Source of the DNA: Enterobacter wuhouensis
GTDB taxonomy: Bacteria; Pseudomonadota; Gammaproteobacteria; Enterobacterales; Enterobacteriaceae
Direction: 5' to 3'
Assembly: GCF_004331265.1 (NCBI RefSeq)
Contig: NZ_SJOO01000003.1
Coordinates: 483,646-547,645, forward strand
Length of the DNA stretch: 64,000 nucleotides
Below, in pieces: positions 55,111 to 63,304 of this stretch. The position numbers and the translations under genes are program-made. How positions within the stretch are numbered: position 1 is the stretch's first letter; every line of letters starts with the position of its first letter. The notes under the pieces are model-generated. The model had not been told where the DNA came from. It was given only the letters and a program-made list of their open reading frames with translations, and did not search any database.

Positions 55111-56718
55111 ATGAGCTCACCGCAAGCCCTGTTATCTGCATGTGCCACAAGCCAGGAGGAAAAACAGCATCTTGTTATCCGGGCTACCAACGCCCTGTCA
55201 CTCTGGGATACCTGGCTGCACCCCTTCACCTCCGGGTCAGAAACCGGAGACGATCCCGCATATGACGATAATTTCCAGCTGATGCGCGAAGAGATTAATA
55301 AGCTTTCGGGCACCGATTCAGCGCTGTTGTGCGAGCTGGCCCGGACGTGTCTTTGTGAATGCGCCAAAGACATTCGTGTGGTGACCTGGTACGTGCAGGC
55401 CCGGCTCAGCCGCGACGGTGAAAAAGGGTTGTCCGAAGGCTTACTGCTTCTTGTTGCGATGCTGACCCGCTACGGGCAGGCATGTCATCCGCAGCGTCCC
55501 GCCGCCCGTAAAGCTGCGCTGGAGTGGCTGAACAGTGCAAAAGTGACTGATGCACTGCTGTTATGGCCCGAGGTGGACAGCAATGACGCCGGTCTGACGG
55601 CGGGCGCCATAAACCTGCTTGAATCCGCCGTGGCAGAGTGGCCGGACGCTGAGAAACCGTCTTTTGCAGGCCTTTGTACCGCTCTGGAAAACCGCCTGGC
55701 ACGTTCAGGTGGCATGGAGGCGCTGGTCCCCCAGAACAGCAGCGCCCGGGAGCACGGGCGTGAATCAGCCAATCCGGATTCTCCACAACTGTCAGCGGTG
55801 AAATCGGGCCGCGATTTACTCGACCAGACCAGGTTACTTTCCCGCTGGCTGAGCGAGCAGCCGCACGGCTGGCTGGCTTCTCACCGACTGATAAAGACCG
55901 TGCGGTGGGATACGGTCTGTCAGATCCCCCCACTCGACAGTAGCGGTCGCACCCGCCTGGTACCGCCGAAACCCGAGTATCGCGCTCAACTTAAGCGGCT
56001 CTATCTTCAGAAAAACTGGACCGAACTGGTTGAGCAGGCCAACCAGATGTTTTGCGAGGGGGTCAACCATTTCTGGCTCGATCTTCAGTGGTATCTCTGG
56101 CAGGGGCTCAGCCATGCCGGCCAGCCCTGGGATACCTGGGCTGACTCCGTCCTTTTCGATCTGCGGCTGCTGCTTAAACGCCTGCCGGGGCTTGAAGGGC
56201 TGGCATGGAATGACGGCACCCCCTTTGCAGACGAAGTCACCACCGCCTGGATTGCTGAAAAAGTGAATGAAGAAGGCCTGATGTACGGCGATGAACCCGC
56301 TACCGTCGTTAATGGTCAGGCTGATGATGTGCTGCTCCTTGAGTCCGAAGCCATGGCGAAGGGAGACACGGAAGGGCCCGAAGCGGCTCTGGCCTGGCTC
56401 CAGACCCGTCCTGGACTGGAATCACCGCGAAATCGCTGGCTGATACGCCTGCTGATGGCCCGTGTTGCGGAACAATACGGGCGTAACGACATGGCGCTTC
56501 ATCTGCTTGGCGAACTGACTACCCGTGCACCACAGCTGACGATGGGAGAGTGGGAACCCGGTCTGCTGTTTGAAGTTCAGGCCCGCCGCCTGAAACTGCT
56601 ACGTATGAAAGCCGGTCGCAGCGACTCTGATAAAGCCCGTCTGATGCCTGAGATGGAGTCCTTACTTGCAGGACTTATTGCCATTGACCCGGCCCGTGCC
56701 ATGGTGCTCTGTGGCTAA
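55111..56718 (+). CDS. tssA: T6SS cap/assembly protein TssA
   Basis: The 535-residue protein has the N-terminal ImpA domain (about residues 30-160, WDTWLHPFTSGSETGDDPAYDDNFQLM and ARLSRDGEKGLSEGLLLLVA) and a long helical C-terminal region of the VasJ type (LIKTVRWDTVCQIPPLDSSG, KNWTELVEQANQMFCEGVNHFWLDLQWYL). TssA organises baseplate and tube-sheath polymerisation. High GC and good codon use mark it as a core gene. tssF follows 33 bases later. Confidence 0.9.
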   Translation: MSSPQALLSACATSQEEKQHLVIRATNALSLWDTWLHPFTSGSETGDDPAYDDNFQLMREEINKLSGTDSALLCELARTCLCECAKDIRVVTWYVQARLSRDGEKGLSEGLLLLVAMLTRYGQACHPQRPAARKAALEWLNSAKVTDALLLWPEVDSNDAGLTAGAINLLESAVAEWPDAEKPSFAGLCTALENRLARSGGMEALVPQNSSAREHGRESANPDSPQLSAVKSGRDLLDQTRLLSRWLSEQPHGWLASHRLIKTVRWDTVCQIPPLDSSGRTRLVPPKPEYRAQLKRLYLQKNWTELVEQANQMFCEGVNHFWLDLQWYLWQGLSHAGQPWDTWADSVLFDLRLLLKRLPGLEGLAWNDGTPFADEVTTAWIAEKVNEEGLMYGDEPATVVNGQADDVLLLESEAMAKGDTEGPEAALAWLQTRPGLESPRNRWLIRLLMARVAEQYGRNDMALHLLGELTTRAPQLTMGEWEPGLLFEVQARRLKLLRMKAGRSDSDKARLMPEMESLLAGLIAIDPARAMVLCG

Positions 56719-56751
56719 TTTTATCATTAATAATTTTCAGGAATGCCGTGC

Positions 56752-58521
56752 ATGGATGATTTAACCCTGCGTTATTACGAAGCAGAGATGCGCTACCTGC
56801 GCGAAGCCGGTAAAGAGTTTGCCCGGGCTCATCCGGACCGGGCAGCAATGCTTAATCTGGATAAACCTGGTGCCCGCGATCCCTATGTGGAACGCCTGTT
56901 CGAAGGCTTTGCCTTCCTGATGGGCCGTCTGCGTGAAAAGCTGGATGATGATCTGCCGGAGCTCACCGAAGGGCTGGTGAGTCTGCTGTGGCCGCACTAT
57001 ATGCGGACTATCCCGTCGCTGGCCATCGTCGAATTCTCACCTGACTGGCGTGGTCTGCGCCAGGCCGAAATGCTGGCTGAAGGCTTCTCCGTTCTGTCTC
57101 GTCCTGTCGGGCCGCATAAAACCGCCTGCCAGTACCGGACGACCCGCGATGTGCCGCTACAACCGCTGCACCTTGCAGATGCCCGCCTGCACACGGAAAC
57201 CGATGGCCGCTCTGCTATCCGTCTGCGCTTCGAATGCCCGGAAAAAGTGGACTGGCGTAAAGCCGGGATCGACAAAGTCGCCATTTTCCTTAACGCAGAG
57301 AGTCCGGTTAGCTCAGCGCTGCATCTGGCCATGACCCGTCGTGTACATGCCATGTATGCCCGTCATGCCGGGACGCACACCGAACGTCATCCGTTTGACG
57401 GCTGGTGCAAACCCATGGGTTTTGATGACAATGACGGCCTGTGGAAGAAAGCCGATACTGCCTTCAGTGGTTACCAGCTGCTGCTGGAGTATTTCAGCTT
57501 CCGTCCGAAGTTTATGTTTGTTGAGCTGCGCGGTCTTGACACCATCGGGCTCACTGCGGCCAGCACCTGGTTTGAAATCGACATTGTGCTCAGTGAAGCC
57601 TGGTCATCCGATCTGCCTTTTGAGACAGAAAACTTCCGCCTGCACTGTGCGCCGGTTATCAATCTTTTTACCCTGGAAGCCGATCCGCTGACCCTTGATC
57701 CACTGGAGAATGAATATCTGCTGCGCCCCCTGCGCCTTCAGGATGGTCACACCGAGATTTACAGCGTCGATAATATTCACGGCGCAGTGAAGAATGGCAA
57801 ACATCCTTATGTGCCGTTCACCAGCTTCCGGCACCGGGGCGGTATGATGCGCCACGATGCCCCTGAGCGTTATTACCACACCCGCGTGAAACGCGGTCCC
57901 TCTGGCCTGTATGACACCTGGTTAATTCTCGGGGGGCGCTCGTTCGAACTGGAGCAGCTGTCCGAAAAACCAGAGTCCCTCTCGATGCGAATAACCGGTA
58001 CCAACGGCCAGCTTCCGCGCAAAGCGCTGGAAAGTACGCTGCTGGACAGGGTAGTCAAAACCGGCAAGGTTCCCGTCAGGGTACTGAATGTCACAGCACC
58101 GACGATGCCGCTGTATCCCCCGGCAAACGACCGTTTTCACTGGCGGGTGATGAGTCACCTCGGCTCAAACTTCCTCAGCATGATGGACAATCCGGAGGTG
58201 CTGCGGGGCACGCTGGCGCTCTATGACTGGACCGACGATGAAATGAACCGCCGTCGGCTTGAAGCGATAGTCGCCGTGAAGCACACCCTGATCCGTCGGT
58301 TTGAGAAGGGCTTTATGCTCCGGGGCGTGGACATTGAGGTCACGCTGAATATGGACAATTTTGCAGGCGAGGGCGATGTTAATCTCTTTGGCGAGATGTT
58401 GCAGCGGTTCTTCGCGCTTTATGCCGATATTCACCTCTTTAACCAGCTCACGCTGGTGCTGCAACCGACAGGGAAACGACTGAGATGGTGCGAGAATCAC
58501 AGCCAGCACGTACCGGGCTGA
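56752..58521 (+). CDS. tssF: T6SS baseplate protein TssF
   Basis: The 589-residue TssF starts at ATG 56752 (MDDLTLRYYEAEMRYLREAG), with AGGA nine bases upstream; an ATG nine bases earlier lacks proper spacing. The family opening FARAHPDRAAMLNLDKPGARDPYVERLFEGFAFLMGRL is intact, as are WPHYMRTIPSLAIVEF and the C-terminal VTLNMDNFAGEGDVNLFGEML. It forms the TssK-TssF-TssG baseplate wedge. The last 61 codons are duplicated at 61514, beyond an inserted cargo module. It is one Cys-for-Arg different from the second copy near its end (RWCENH versus RWRENH). Confidence 0.95.
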   Translation: MDDLTLRYYEAEMRYLREAGKEFARAHPDRAAMLNLDKPGARDPYVERLFEGFAFLMGRLREKLDDDLPELTEGLVSLLWPHYMRTIPSLAIVEFSPDWRGLRQAEMLAEGFSVLSRPVGPHKTACQYRTTRDVPLQPLHLADARLHTETDGRSAIRLRFECPEKVDWRKAGIDKVAIFLNAESPVSSALHLAMTRRVHAMYARHAGTHTERHPFDGWCKPMGFDDNDGLWKKADTAFSGYQLLLEYFSFRPKFMFVELRGLDTIGLTAASTWFEIDIVLSEAWSSDLPFETENFRLHCAPVINLFTLEADPLTLDPLENEYLLRPLRLQDGHTEIYSVDNIHGAVKNGKHPYVPFTSFRHRGGMMRHDAPERYYHTRVKRGPSGLYDTWLILGGRSFELEQLSEKPESLSMRITGTNGQLPRKALESTLLDRVVKTGKVPVRVLNVTAPTMPLYPPANDRFHWRVMSHLGSNFLSMMDNPEVLRGTLALYDWTDDEMNRRRLEAIVAVKHTLIRRFEKGFMLRGVDIEVTLNMDNFAGEGDVNLFGEMLQRFFALYADIHLFNQLTLVLQPTGKRLRWCENHSQHVPG

Positions 58522-58535
58522 CGCAGGCCCTTAAC
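58341..58535 (+). repeat. tssF-tssG junction direct repeat, left copy
   Basis: These 195 bases hold the tssF 3' end and the first 17 codons of tssG. They align without gaps to 61514-61708 with only scattered substitutions. Together the two copies bracket the effector module and are good substrates for homologous deletion. Confidence 0.92.
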
Positions 58536-58547
58536 TATAAAATGTAG
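58485..58547 (+). pseudogene. Stub of tssG start, cut by the cargo module
   Basis: Overlapping the tssF end, an ATG opens MVRESQPARTGLTQALNYKM and then a stop. The first 17 codons match those of intact tssG at 61658 (MARESQPARTGLTLALNKD). The original tssG was therefore interrupted after codon 17, and a full copy exists beyond the module. Confidence 0.88.
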
Positions 58548-58575
58548 TCAGCTTATGCCTAAGAGTTTGAATACA
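58528..58575 (+). repeat. Module left-end sequence, copy B
   Basis: The partner of 50880-50927: 36 of 48 bases match by hand count without gaps. It spans the break in tssG and the start of the 58-aa ORF. Confidence 0.7.
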
Positions 58576-58731
58576 CATATTGATGCAGACATAGCTTGTG
58601 AAGAGGATGAGAATCCTGGTTCAGCTAAAGATGAACCTGATTCGTTAACAGCGGAAGGTTTATCGCCGGTTTTCAATCAGGCTGAGACCATGAAAGTCAG
58701 TCAGGTCGTCTGTAAATCGTTTAGTGACTGA
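58555..58731 (+). CDS. Small acidic ORF ahead of the M23-SLT effector; candidate adaptor or VgrG-tail-like peptide
   Basis: The 58-codon frame begins MPKSLNTHIDADIACEEDEN and ends VVCKSFSD; the frame is rich in Asp and Glu. Its first residues resemble the start of the orphan at 50907 (MFKHLDT), and its end resembles the VgrG end at 40069 (SSKSFND). It lies 15 bases before the effector's GTG start. It could be a small effector adaptor, a loading tag or the remnant of a longer gene. No clear ribosome-binding site stands out except GTAGTCAG. I do not recognise a family. Confidence 0.5.
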   Translation: MPKSLNTHIDADIACEEDENPGSAKDEPDSLTAEGLSPVFNQAETMKVSQVVCKSFSD

Positions 58732-58746
58732 CAGGGAGTGTGAATC

Positions 58747-61020
58747 GTGTCTGTATTACCCAAAATTGTCTGGCCTGTCCCCTCCAACAAGCGGGGAAGT
58801 GAGTTCAAAAATCAGGAAGAGATCCTCTCCCAATTGGGTGGCGAATCAACCGGTCAATATACGATTGGTCGCAGCGGGATGTGGCATGGCGGGATCCATA
58901 TCACCGAAGCCACAACCCCGTGGTGTGCGCTGAGTGGCAAATCACCTCTGGAAGCGGTGGATTTTCCGGTTCCTTTTAAAGGCGAGCAGGCGGTGCGATG
59001 CATGGCTGACGGGGAAGTGGTTGCTTATCGAGTCTGCAAGGATTATCTGACGCTTGCATGGGAATCCGGTCCGCTGAGTTTCTCCGGCTCATTCGTCCTA
59101 GTAAAACACTATATTCAACCGGGTGAAAAAGAGACAAGCGGGCTGCATTTCTATACTCTGTATATGCATCTGGCCCCGTATTCAGCCTATAGTGTCAATA
59201 CTGCTGAAACAAAATGGACGCTTCAGGATTCGCTGTCTGCCTACGATCCTGAATGGGTGATGTCAGCCAGTACAAAGAACAAAGATGTCAGCGACAGCTA
59301 TGAAAAAGGCACGATGCCTAAGGGATCTGTTGTCGAGTGGGATAAGACGGACGGGAGCCTCCATACCATCGCGTTCAATAAGCGTGAATACGGTCTTGTT
59401 ACTCTTATAAATTTCCCTGAAGAGACTTCGAAGAAAAAGAAAGGAACCTCGCTTAAGTCGGGTCAGCAATACTGGATACTGGTGGATAATAACAATATTT
59501 CGCCAGGTACAAGCGGTGTGGTCCAGCCTTCCTGGTGGCAGAAACTGATGCCCCCGGCAAAAGAAGCGATGAAATTTGACCAGGTTGTGTGCCCGCCGCC
59601 CTATGCCATCAGAGCTGGTGATCCTGTTGGTCATATGGGGTACTATCAGGCACCTAAGGACGGTGGCTATGAGGCCCGGTATCAGGTACATATCGAATGC
59701 ACAAGTATGGATGATAACCTGGAAACGTTCCTGACCAACCCTGAGCAGGTTGGAGAAAAGAATCCACTCTGGCTGATGTATGTTCCGGGTCTTGCGCTGT
59801 ACAAAAAAGAGGTTGCAACCGGAACGTTCACAAAGGATACCAGAGTGACCACCGTGACCGGGATCTTGCCACTGAGTCAGGTGCAAATTGAAACCGATAA
59901 GACGACCAAACAGGAATACTGGCAACTGCGACCAGAAAATGCTTATGTGCTCAAAGGACAGGCTGAACCACAGCTTCTGTCACAGTATGATCTGGCAAAG
60001 CTAGGATTCAAAACTGAAACCGCAGAGCCTGTCAGCTTTGATTATCTGGATGGAAAAAACCAGCCCACTGGATTCTTCCGTAACCTGATCGACACCCTCT
60101 ACCAGGCCGCGACCGATGATACACGAACCAGTCATGCCCTGGTTAAACATAATTATCAGCGACTTCTGGATAAAATTGATAGTGGAAGCGATCGCTATTC
60201 TCCAATGGAATACTGGAAAGCACTTCATAATCCCGATTATCGTGACGTTATTCAGAAAACAATAGTAAAACATCCCAGCGACTGGTACTTCAAAAAAGGC
60301 GATGCTATCTGGCAACCGTTCCTGAATGCGCTGAAGAAAGAAGCCCCTGAATGGAAGAAATATAGCGAAGATTTTCTCGATAAAATGGCCTGGATGCAAG
60401 ATGTGACGACTGAAAATCTGGGGCCTGATCTCTGGCATATGCACCCAATAGTATTTTTGGGTTCATTTACTAAAAGAGACAAAATTATATGGATGAAAAA
60501 ATTTACAGAAAAATTTGGAGTAATTAAAGCAGATGCATTTAGGTCCAAGTTATTGGAGGTTTCCAATGAGTTAAGTATTGATCCGAACTACATTATGGCT
60601 TGTATCGCACTGGAAACGGGAAAAACATTTAGAACAGACATCAAAAACCCAGGCTCATCTGCAACGGGTCTAATTCAGTTTATGGATGATACGGCCAAAG
60701 ATCTTGGAACTTCAACTCGTCAACTTCGGGCAATGGACCACGTAGAACAAATGGAGTATGTTAAGAAATACTTCAAAATGCAGGCGAACAATGTCGGGGT
60801 TCCAACAGAACAGTGGACTCTTGAGGATGTATATTACTCGATATTCAGACCTAAAACGATACTACTCGGGCCAAATGATATTGTTTATCAAAGAAGTGAC
60901 GGAGACTATTATAGTAAGAATCTATATCATGATAGAAATAGCGACGGAAAGATCACTAAAAATGAAATAGCAGAAAATATTAGAGTAAATTACAAATTAG
61001 GCATTCCTGAGGCAGGATAA
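58747..61020 (+). CDS. T6SS peptidoglycan effector: M23-like core with C-terminal SLT lytic transglycosylase
   Basis: The 757-residue protein starts at GTG 58747, eight bases after AGGGAG. Residues 9-570 match the effector at 41166 from Trp173 onward, with the M23-like elements WHGGIH (His47 and His51), YMHLAP and QVHIEC. After MHPIVFLG (near 60460) it changes to an SLT lysozyme-like domain: Glu623 in IALETGKTFRTD is the likely catalytic residue, followed by NPGSSATGLIQFMDDTAKDL. A DRNSDGKITKNEI loop near the end resembles an EF-hand. It lacks the N-terminal CHAP domain and any signal peptide. It should cleave both peptide and glycan bonds in the periplasm of target cells. The immunity-like gene follows after one base. 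Confidence 0.85.
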   Translation: MSVLPKIVWPVPSNKRGSEFKNQEEILSQLGGESTGQYTIGRSGMWHGGIHITEATTPWCALSGKSPLEAVDFPVPFKGEQAVRCMADGEVVAYRVCKDYLTLAWESGPLSFSGSFVLVKHYIQPGEKETSGLHFYTLYMHLAPYSAYSVNTAETKWTLQDSLSAYDPEWVMSASTKNKDVSDSYEKGTMPKGSVVEWDKTDGSLHTIAFNKREYGLVTLINFPEETSKKKKGTSLKSGQQYWILVDNNNISPGTSGVVQPSWWQKLMPPAKEAMKFDQVVCPPPYAIRAGDPVGHMGYYQAPKDGGYEARYQVHIECTSMDDNLETFLTNPEQVGEKNPLWLMYVPGLALYKKEVATGTFTKDTRVTTVTGILPLSQVQIETDKTTKQEYWQLRPENAYVLKGQAEPQLLSQYDLAKLGFKTETAEPVSFDYLDGKNQPTGFFRNLIDTLYQAATDDTRTSHALVKHNYQRLLDKIDSGSDRYSPMEYWKALHNPDYRDVIQKTIVKHPSDWYFKKGDAIWQPFLNALKKEAPEWKKYSEDFLDKMAWMQDVTTENLGPDLWHMHPIVFLGSFTKRDKIIWMKKFTEKFGVIKADAFRSKLLEVSNELSIDPNYIMACIALETGKTFRTDIKNPGSSATGLIQFMDDTAKDLGTSTRQLRAMDHVEQMEYVKKYFKMQANNVGVPTEQWTLEDVYYSIFRPKTILLGPNDIVYQRSDGDYYSKNLYHDRNSDGKITKNEIAENIRVNYKLGIPEAG

Positions 61021-61021
61021 T

Positions 61022-61450
61022 ATGACAACGCAATTAAAAAAATTTACAACAGCATTATGCTTGTTAGTTATATCAACATCGGCATGTTGCGCCCATAGCA
61101 AGGATGTCTTAGTCAATGCCAATAGGCTAAAAAGCACAGGTTTTTTGGATGGACAGACGGGTTCTGTAGATGTTGACCTGAACGGTGATGGATACGAAGA
61201 TACCATTGAATATACTTTTTCAAGTACAACGCCACCTGGTACATGTGACCAGTCAGATTGCATGTCTAGTCTGGACAACTCTCCAATATTAACATTCCAG
61301 ATAAAAATGCATGATGGTAAGTCTATCGATGGTTCATACATGTGTACCTCTCTAGATGTTTCAAAGGAACTTCACAATGGAATGAAAGACATATTATGCG
61401 GACCCAAATATATACTTCGCTGGAACGGTGAAGAATATGATACAGACTAA
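61022..61450 (+). CDS. Secreted immunity-like protein paired with the M23-SLT effector
   Basis: The 142-residue product has a signal peptide (LCLLVISTSACCAHS); the CC may also allow lipidation. It has a Ca-loop-like strand, VDVDLNGDGYEDTIEYTFSS, and cysteines at GTCDQSDC, YMCTS and ILCGP. The start follows the effector stop by one base, and the gene is AT-rich. Position, export signal and composition make it the cognate immunity candidate, but the family is not one I can name. Confidence 0.72.
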   Translation: MTTQLKKFTTALCLLVISTSACCAHSKDVLVNANRLKSTGFLDGQTGSVDVDLNGDGYEDTIEYTFSSTTPPGTCDQSDCMSSLDNSPILTFQIKMHDGKSIDGSYMCTSLDVSKELHNGMKDILCGPKYILRWNGEEYDTD

Positions 61451-61462
61451 TTAGTACTATGA

Positions 61463-61483
61463 GCACCTTCTAATAGGAGGTGC
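61463..61483 (+). terminator. Hairpin at the right border of the effector module
   Basis: A 6-bp stem (GCACCT/AGGTGC) with a 9-base loop follows the immunity-like gene by 12 bases. There is no T-run, so termination is uncertain. It lies about 30 bases before the duplicated tssF sequence begins. Confidence 0.4.
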
Positions 61484-61513
61484 CAAGTTCCAACCTAAAA
61501 TGATTATTAATAT

Positions 61514-61708
61514 CACGATGAATATGGACAATTTTGCAGGCGAGGGCGATGTGAATCTCTTTGGCGAGATGCTGCAACGGTTCTTTGCGCTCTATACCGA
61601 TATTCACCTCTTTAACCAGCTCACGCTGGGACTGCAACCAACAGGGAAACGACTGAGATGGCGCGAGAATCACAGCCAGCACGTACCGGGCTGACGCTGG
61701 CCCTTAAC
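61514..61708 (+). repeat. tssF-tssG junction direct repeat, right copy (tssF 3' remnant)
   Basis: This copy encodes MNMDNFAGEGDVNLFGEMLQ through RWRENHSQHVPG and stop (61694), matching the tssF end with a few substitutions, and continues into intact tssG. It has no tssF body in front of it. The Arg here, where the full-length tssF has Cys, may be the more usual residue. Confidence 0.92.
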
Positions 61709-62740
61709 AAAGATATCTGGCAGGCCAATTTTTATCGTTTCTGCCAGTTGCTGGAGCAGGAAAATCCGGACGCGCCAAAACTGGGCACCACCAGCCATCC
61801 GGGCAACGACCCGGTACGTTTCAGACCCTGGCCAGGTATGGGTTTCCCGGTCAGTACCCTGAAAGCGGTGGAGACCGACGAAGACCATCCGACACTACCC
61901 CCAACGGTCCGCACGACATTTCTGGGGATGTATGGCGTGGACTCGCCTCTGCCAACTGCTTACCTGGATGACATTGCACAACGCCGCGAAGGCCATGAGG
62001 CGGTCACCTCGTTTCTGGATATTTTCAGCCATCGCATCACCACGCAGTATTACCGGATCTGGCGAAAATACGCGTATCCGGCCACCTTCGAGGCGGGGGG
62101 GCGCGATGCCACATCGCAATGTCTGCTGGGTCTGGTGGGACTCGGTATACCGGGCACGGCTGAGCAGGTGGCAACACCGGTTTCCCGTTTCCTGGCCCTG
62201 CTGGGTACCATGCGATTGCCCACCCGCAATACTGAAGGCATCCGGGCTCTGGTGAGCCTGCTGGCACCGATTACCCGGATATTTATCACCGAACCCGATC
62301 CGGTTAAGGTCCATATCGATAACCGCAGTGGGCTGGGTACCGGCAACCGCGTCCGTCTTTCACAGCGGGCCACGCTGGGTAAAACGGGCAGGGAAGCCTG
62401 TAGCAGAGTGCTGGTGACGCTGGTCACGGAAGATCCCGGCGAAGCCGAAGGCTGGTTACCCGGTGGCATCCTTCATACCGATTTGCTGGTCCTGATGCGC
62501 GTCTATCTTGGTTACCGCAGCAATGCCCGACTGCGCCTCACTGTACCCGTGTGGGTGTTGCCTGAGCCGCGCCTTGGCAAAGGCAGGCGTATTCAGCTCG
62601 GGCGCACCGGCCTGCTCGGACTGAAGGACGGCAGACTCAGCGATAACCAGGAAACCCTGACCGTCAGTCTGGGCTGCTATGAAGGGCTCCAGTATTCTGC
62701 GTTCCCTCCCGCTGAAGACGGGCATTACCGTTTCGACTAA
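61658..62740 (+). CDS. tssG: T6SS baseplate protein TssG
   Basis: The 360-residue TssG starts inside the tssF remnant (MARESQPARTGLTLALN). Family features include FYRFCQLLEQENPDAPKLG, VRFRPWPGMGFPVSTL, the TFLGMYGVDSPLPTAYLDDI motif and the C-terminal VTVSLGCYEGLQ strand. It completes the TssFG wedge. Because its start lies in the right-hand repeat, the cargo insertion left a full reading frame. Coupling to tssF translation, which an overlap normally gives, is lost here because 3 kb of cargo now lie between them. Confidence 0.94.
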   Translation: MARESQPARTGLTLALNKDIWQANFYRFCQLLEQENPDAPKLGTTSHPGNDPVRFRPWPGMGFPVSTLKAVETDEDHPTLPPTVRTTFLGMYGVDSPLPTAYLDDIAQRREGHEAVTSFLDIFSHRITTQYYRIWRKYAYPATFEAGGRDATSQCLLGLVGLGIPGTAEQVATPVSRFLALLGTMRLPTRNTEGIRALVSLLAPITRIFITEPDPVKVHIDNRSGLGTGNRVRLSQRATLGKTGREACSRVLVTLVTEDPGEAEGWLPGGILHTDLLVLMRVYLGYRSNARLRLTVPVWVLPEPRLGKGRRIQLGRTGLLGLKDGRLSDNQETLTVSLGCYEGLQYSAFPPAEDGHYRFD

Positions 62741-62775
62741 ATACGTATTCACATTCTCAATAAAGGAACTTTTGA

Positions 62776-63300
62776 ATGGTAACAGTAACCCGCTGGTGGG
62801 CGCTGACGCTTATTGCCTGTGGTCTGCTCGCAGGCTGCGGTCTGACGCAGACCGTCACGGACGGTACGGTCAGCATCACGAAATCCATCTTCTACAAAAA
62901 AATTAAAACGCTGCATCTGGATTTTACCCCACGCACGGCCATTAACGCCGATGGCGCACAGACGCCGCTGGCGACCATGGTGCGGGTGTATCAGCTCAGG
63001 GATCGTAAAGCGGTTGATGCCGCCGATTACCAGACGCTGCTGCGCAAGGCAGATACGGTACTTAAGGACGACGTGCTGGCGTCAAAAGAGCTGCTGGTGA
63101 TGCCCAACGGCAGCGTGACGCTCAATATGCCCATGGATGAAAATGCCCAGTTCGTGGCGGTGGTGGGGCTGTTTAACCGCCCGGATATGCAGGACAACCG
63201 CTGGCGCCTGGTGCTGACACGTGACGACCTCGACCCGGACAAACCCCGCACGATTGAACTGGGTGATGGCTGGCTCAGCCTTGTACCGGTAAAGGAGTGA
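62776..63300 (+). CDS. tssJ: T6SS outer-membrane lipoprotein TssJ
   Basis: The 174-residue product has a lipoprotein signal with lipobox LLAGC (Cys20 region). The TssJ beta-sandwich follows, with TPLATMVRVYQLRDRKAVDAADYQTLL and KELLVMPNGSVTLNMPMDENAQFVAVVGLF. It binds the periplasmic end of TssM to complete the TssJLM complex. AAGGA lies about eight bases before the ATG. The next gene starts five bases after its stop. Confidence 0.94.
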   Translation: MVTVTRWWALTLIACGLLAGCGLTQTVTDGTVSITKSIFYKKIKTLHLDFTPRTAINADGAQTPLATMVRVYQLRDRKAVDAADYQTLLRKADTVLKDDVLASKELLVMPNGSVTLNMPMDENAQFVAVVGLFNRPDMQDNRWRLVLTRDDLDPDKPRTIELGDGWLSLVPVKE

Positions 63301-63304
63301 CATA

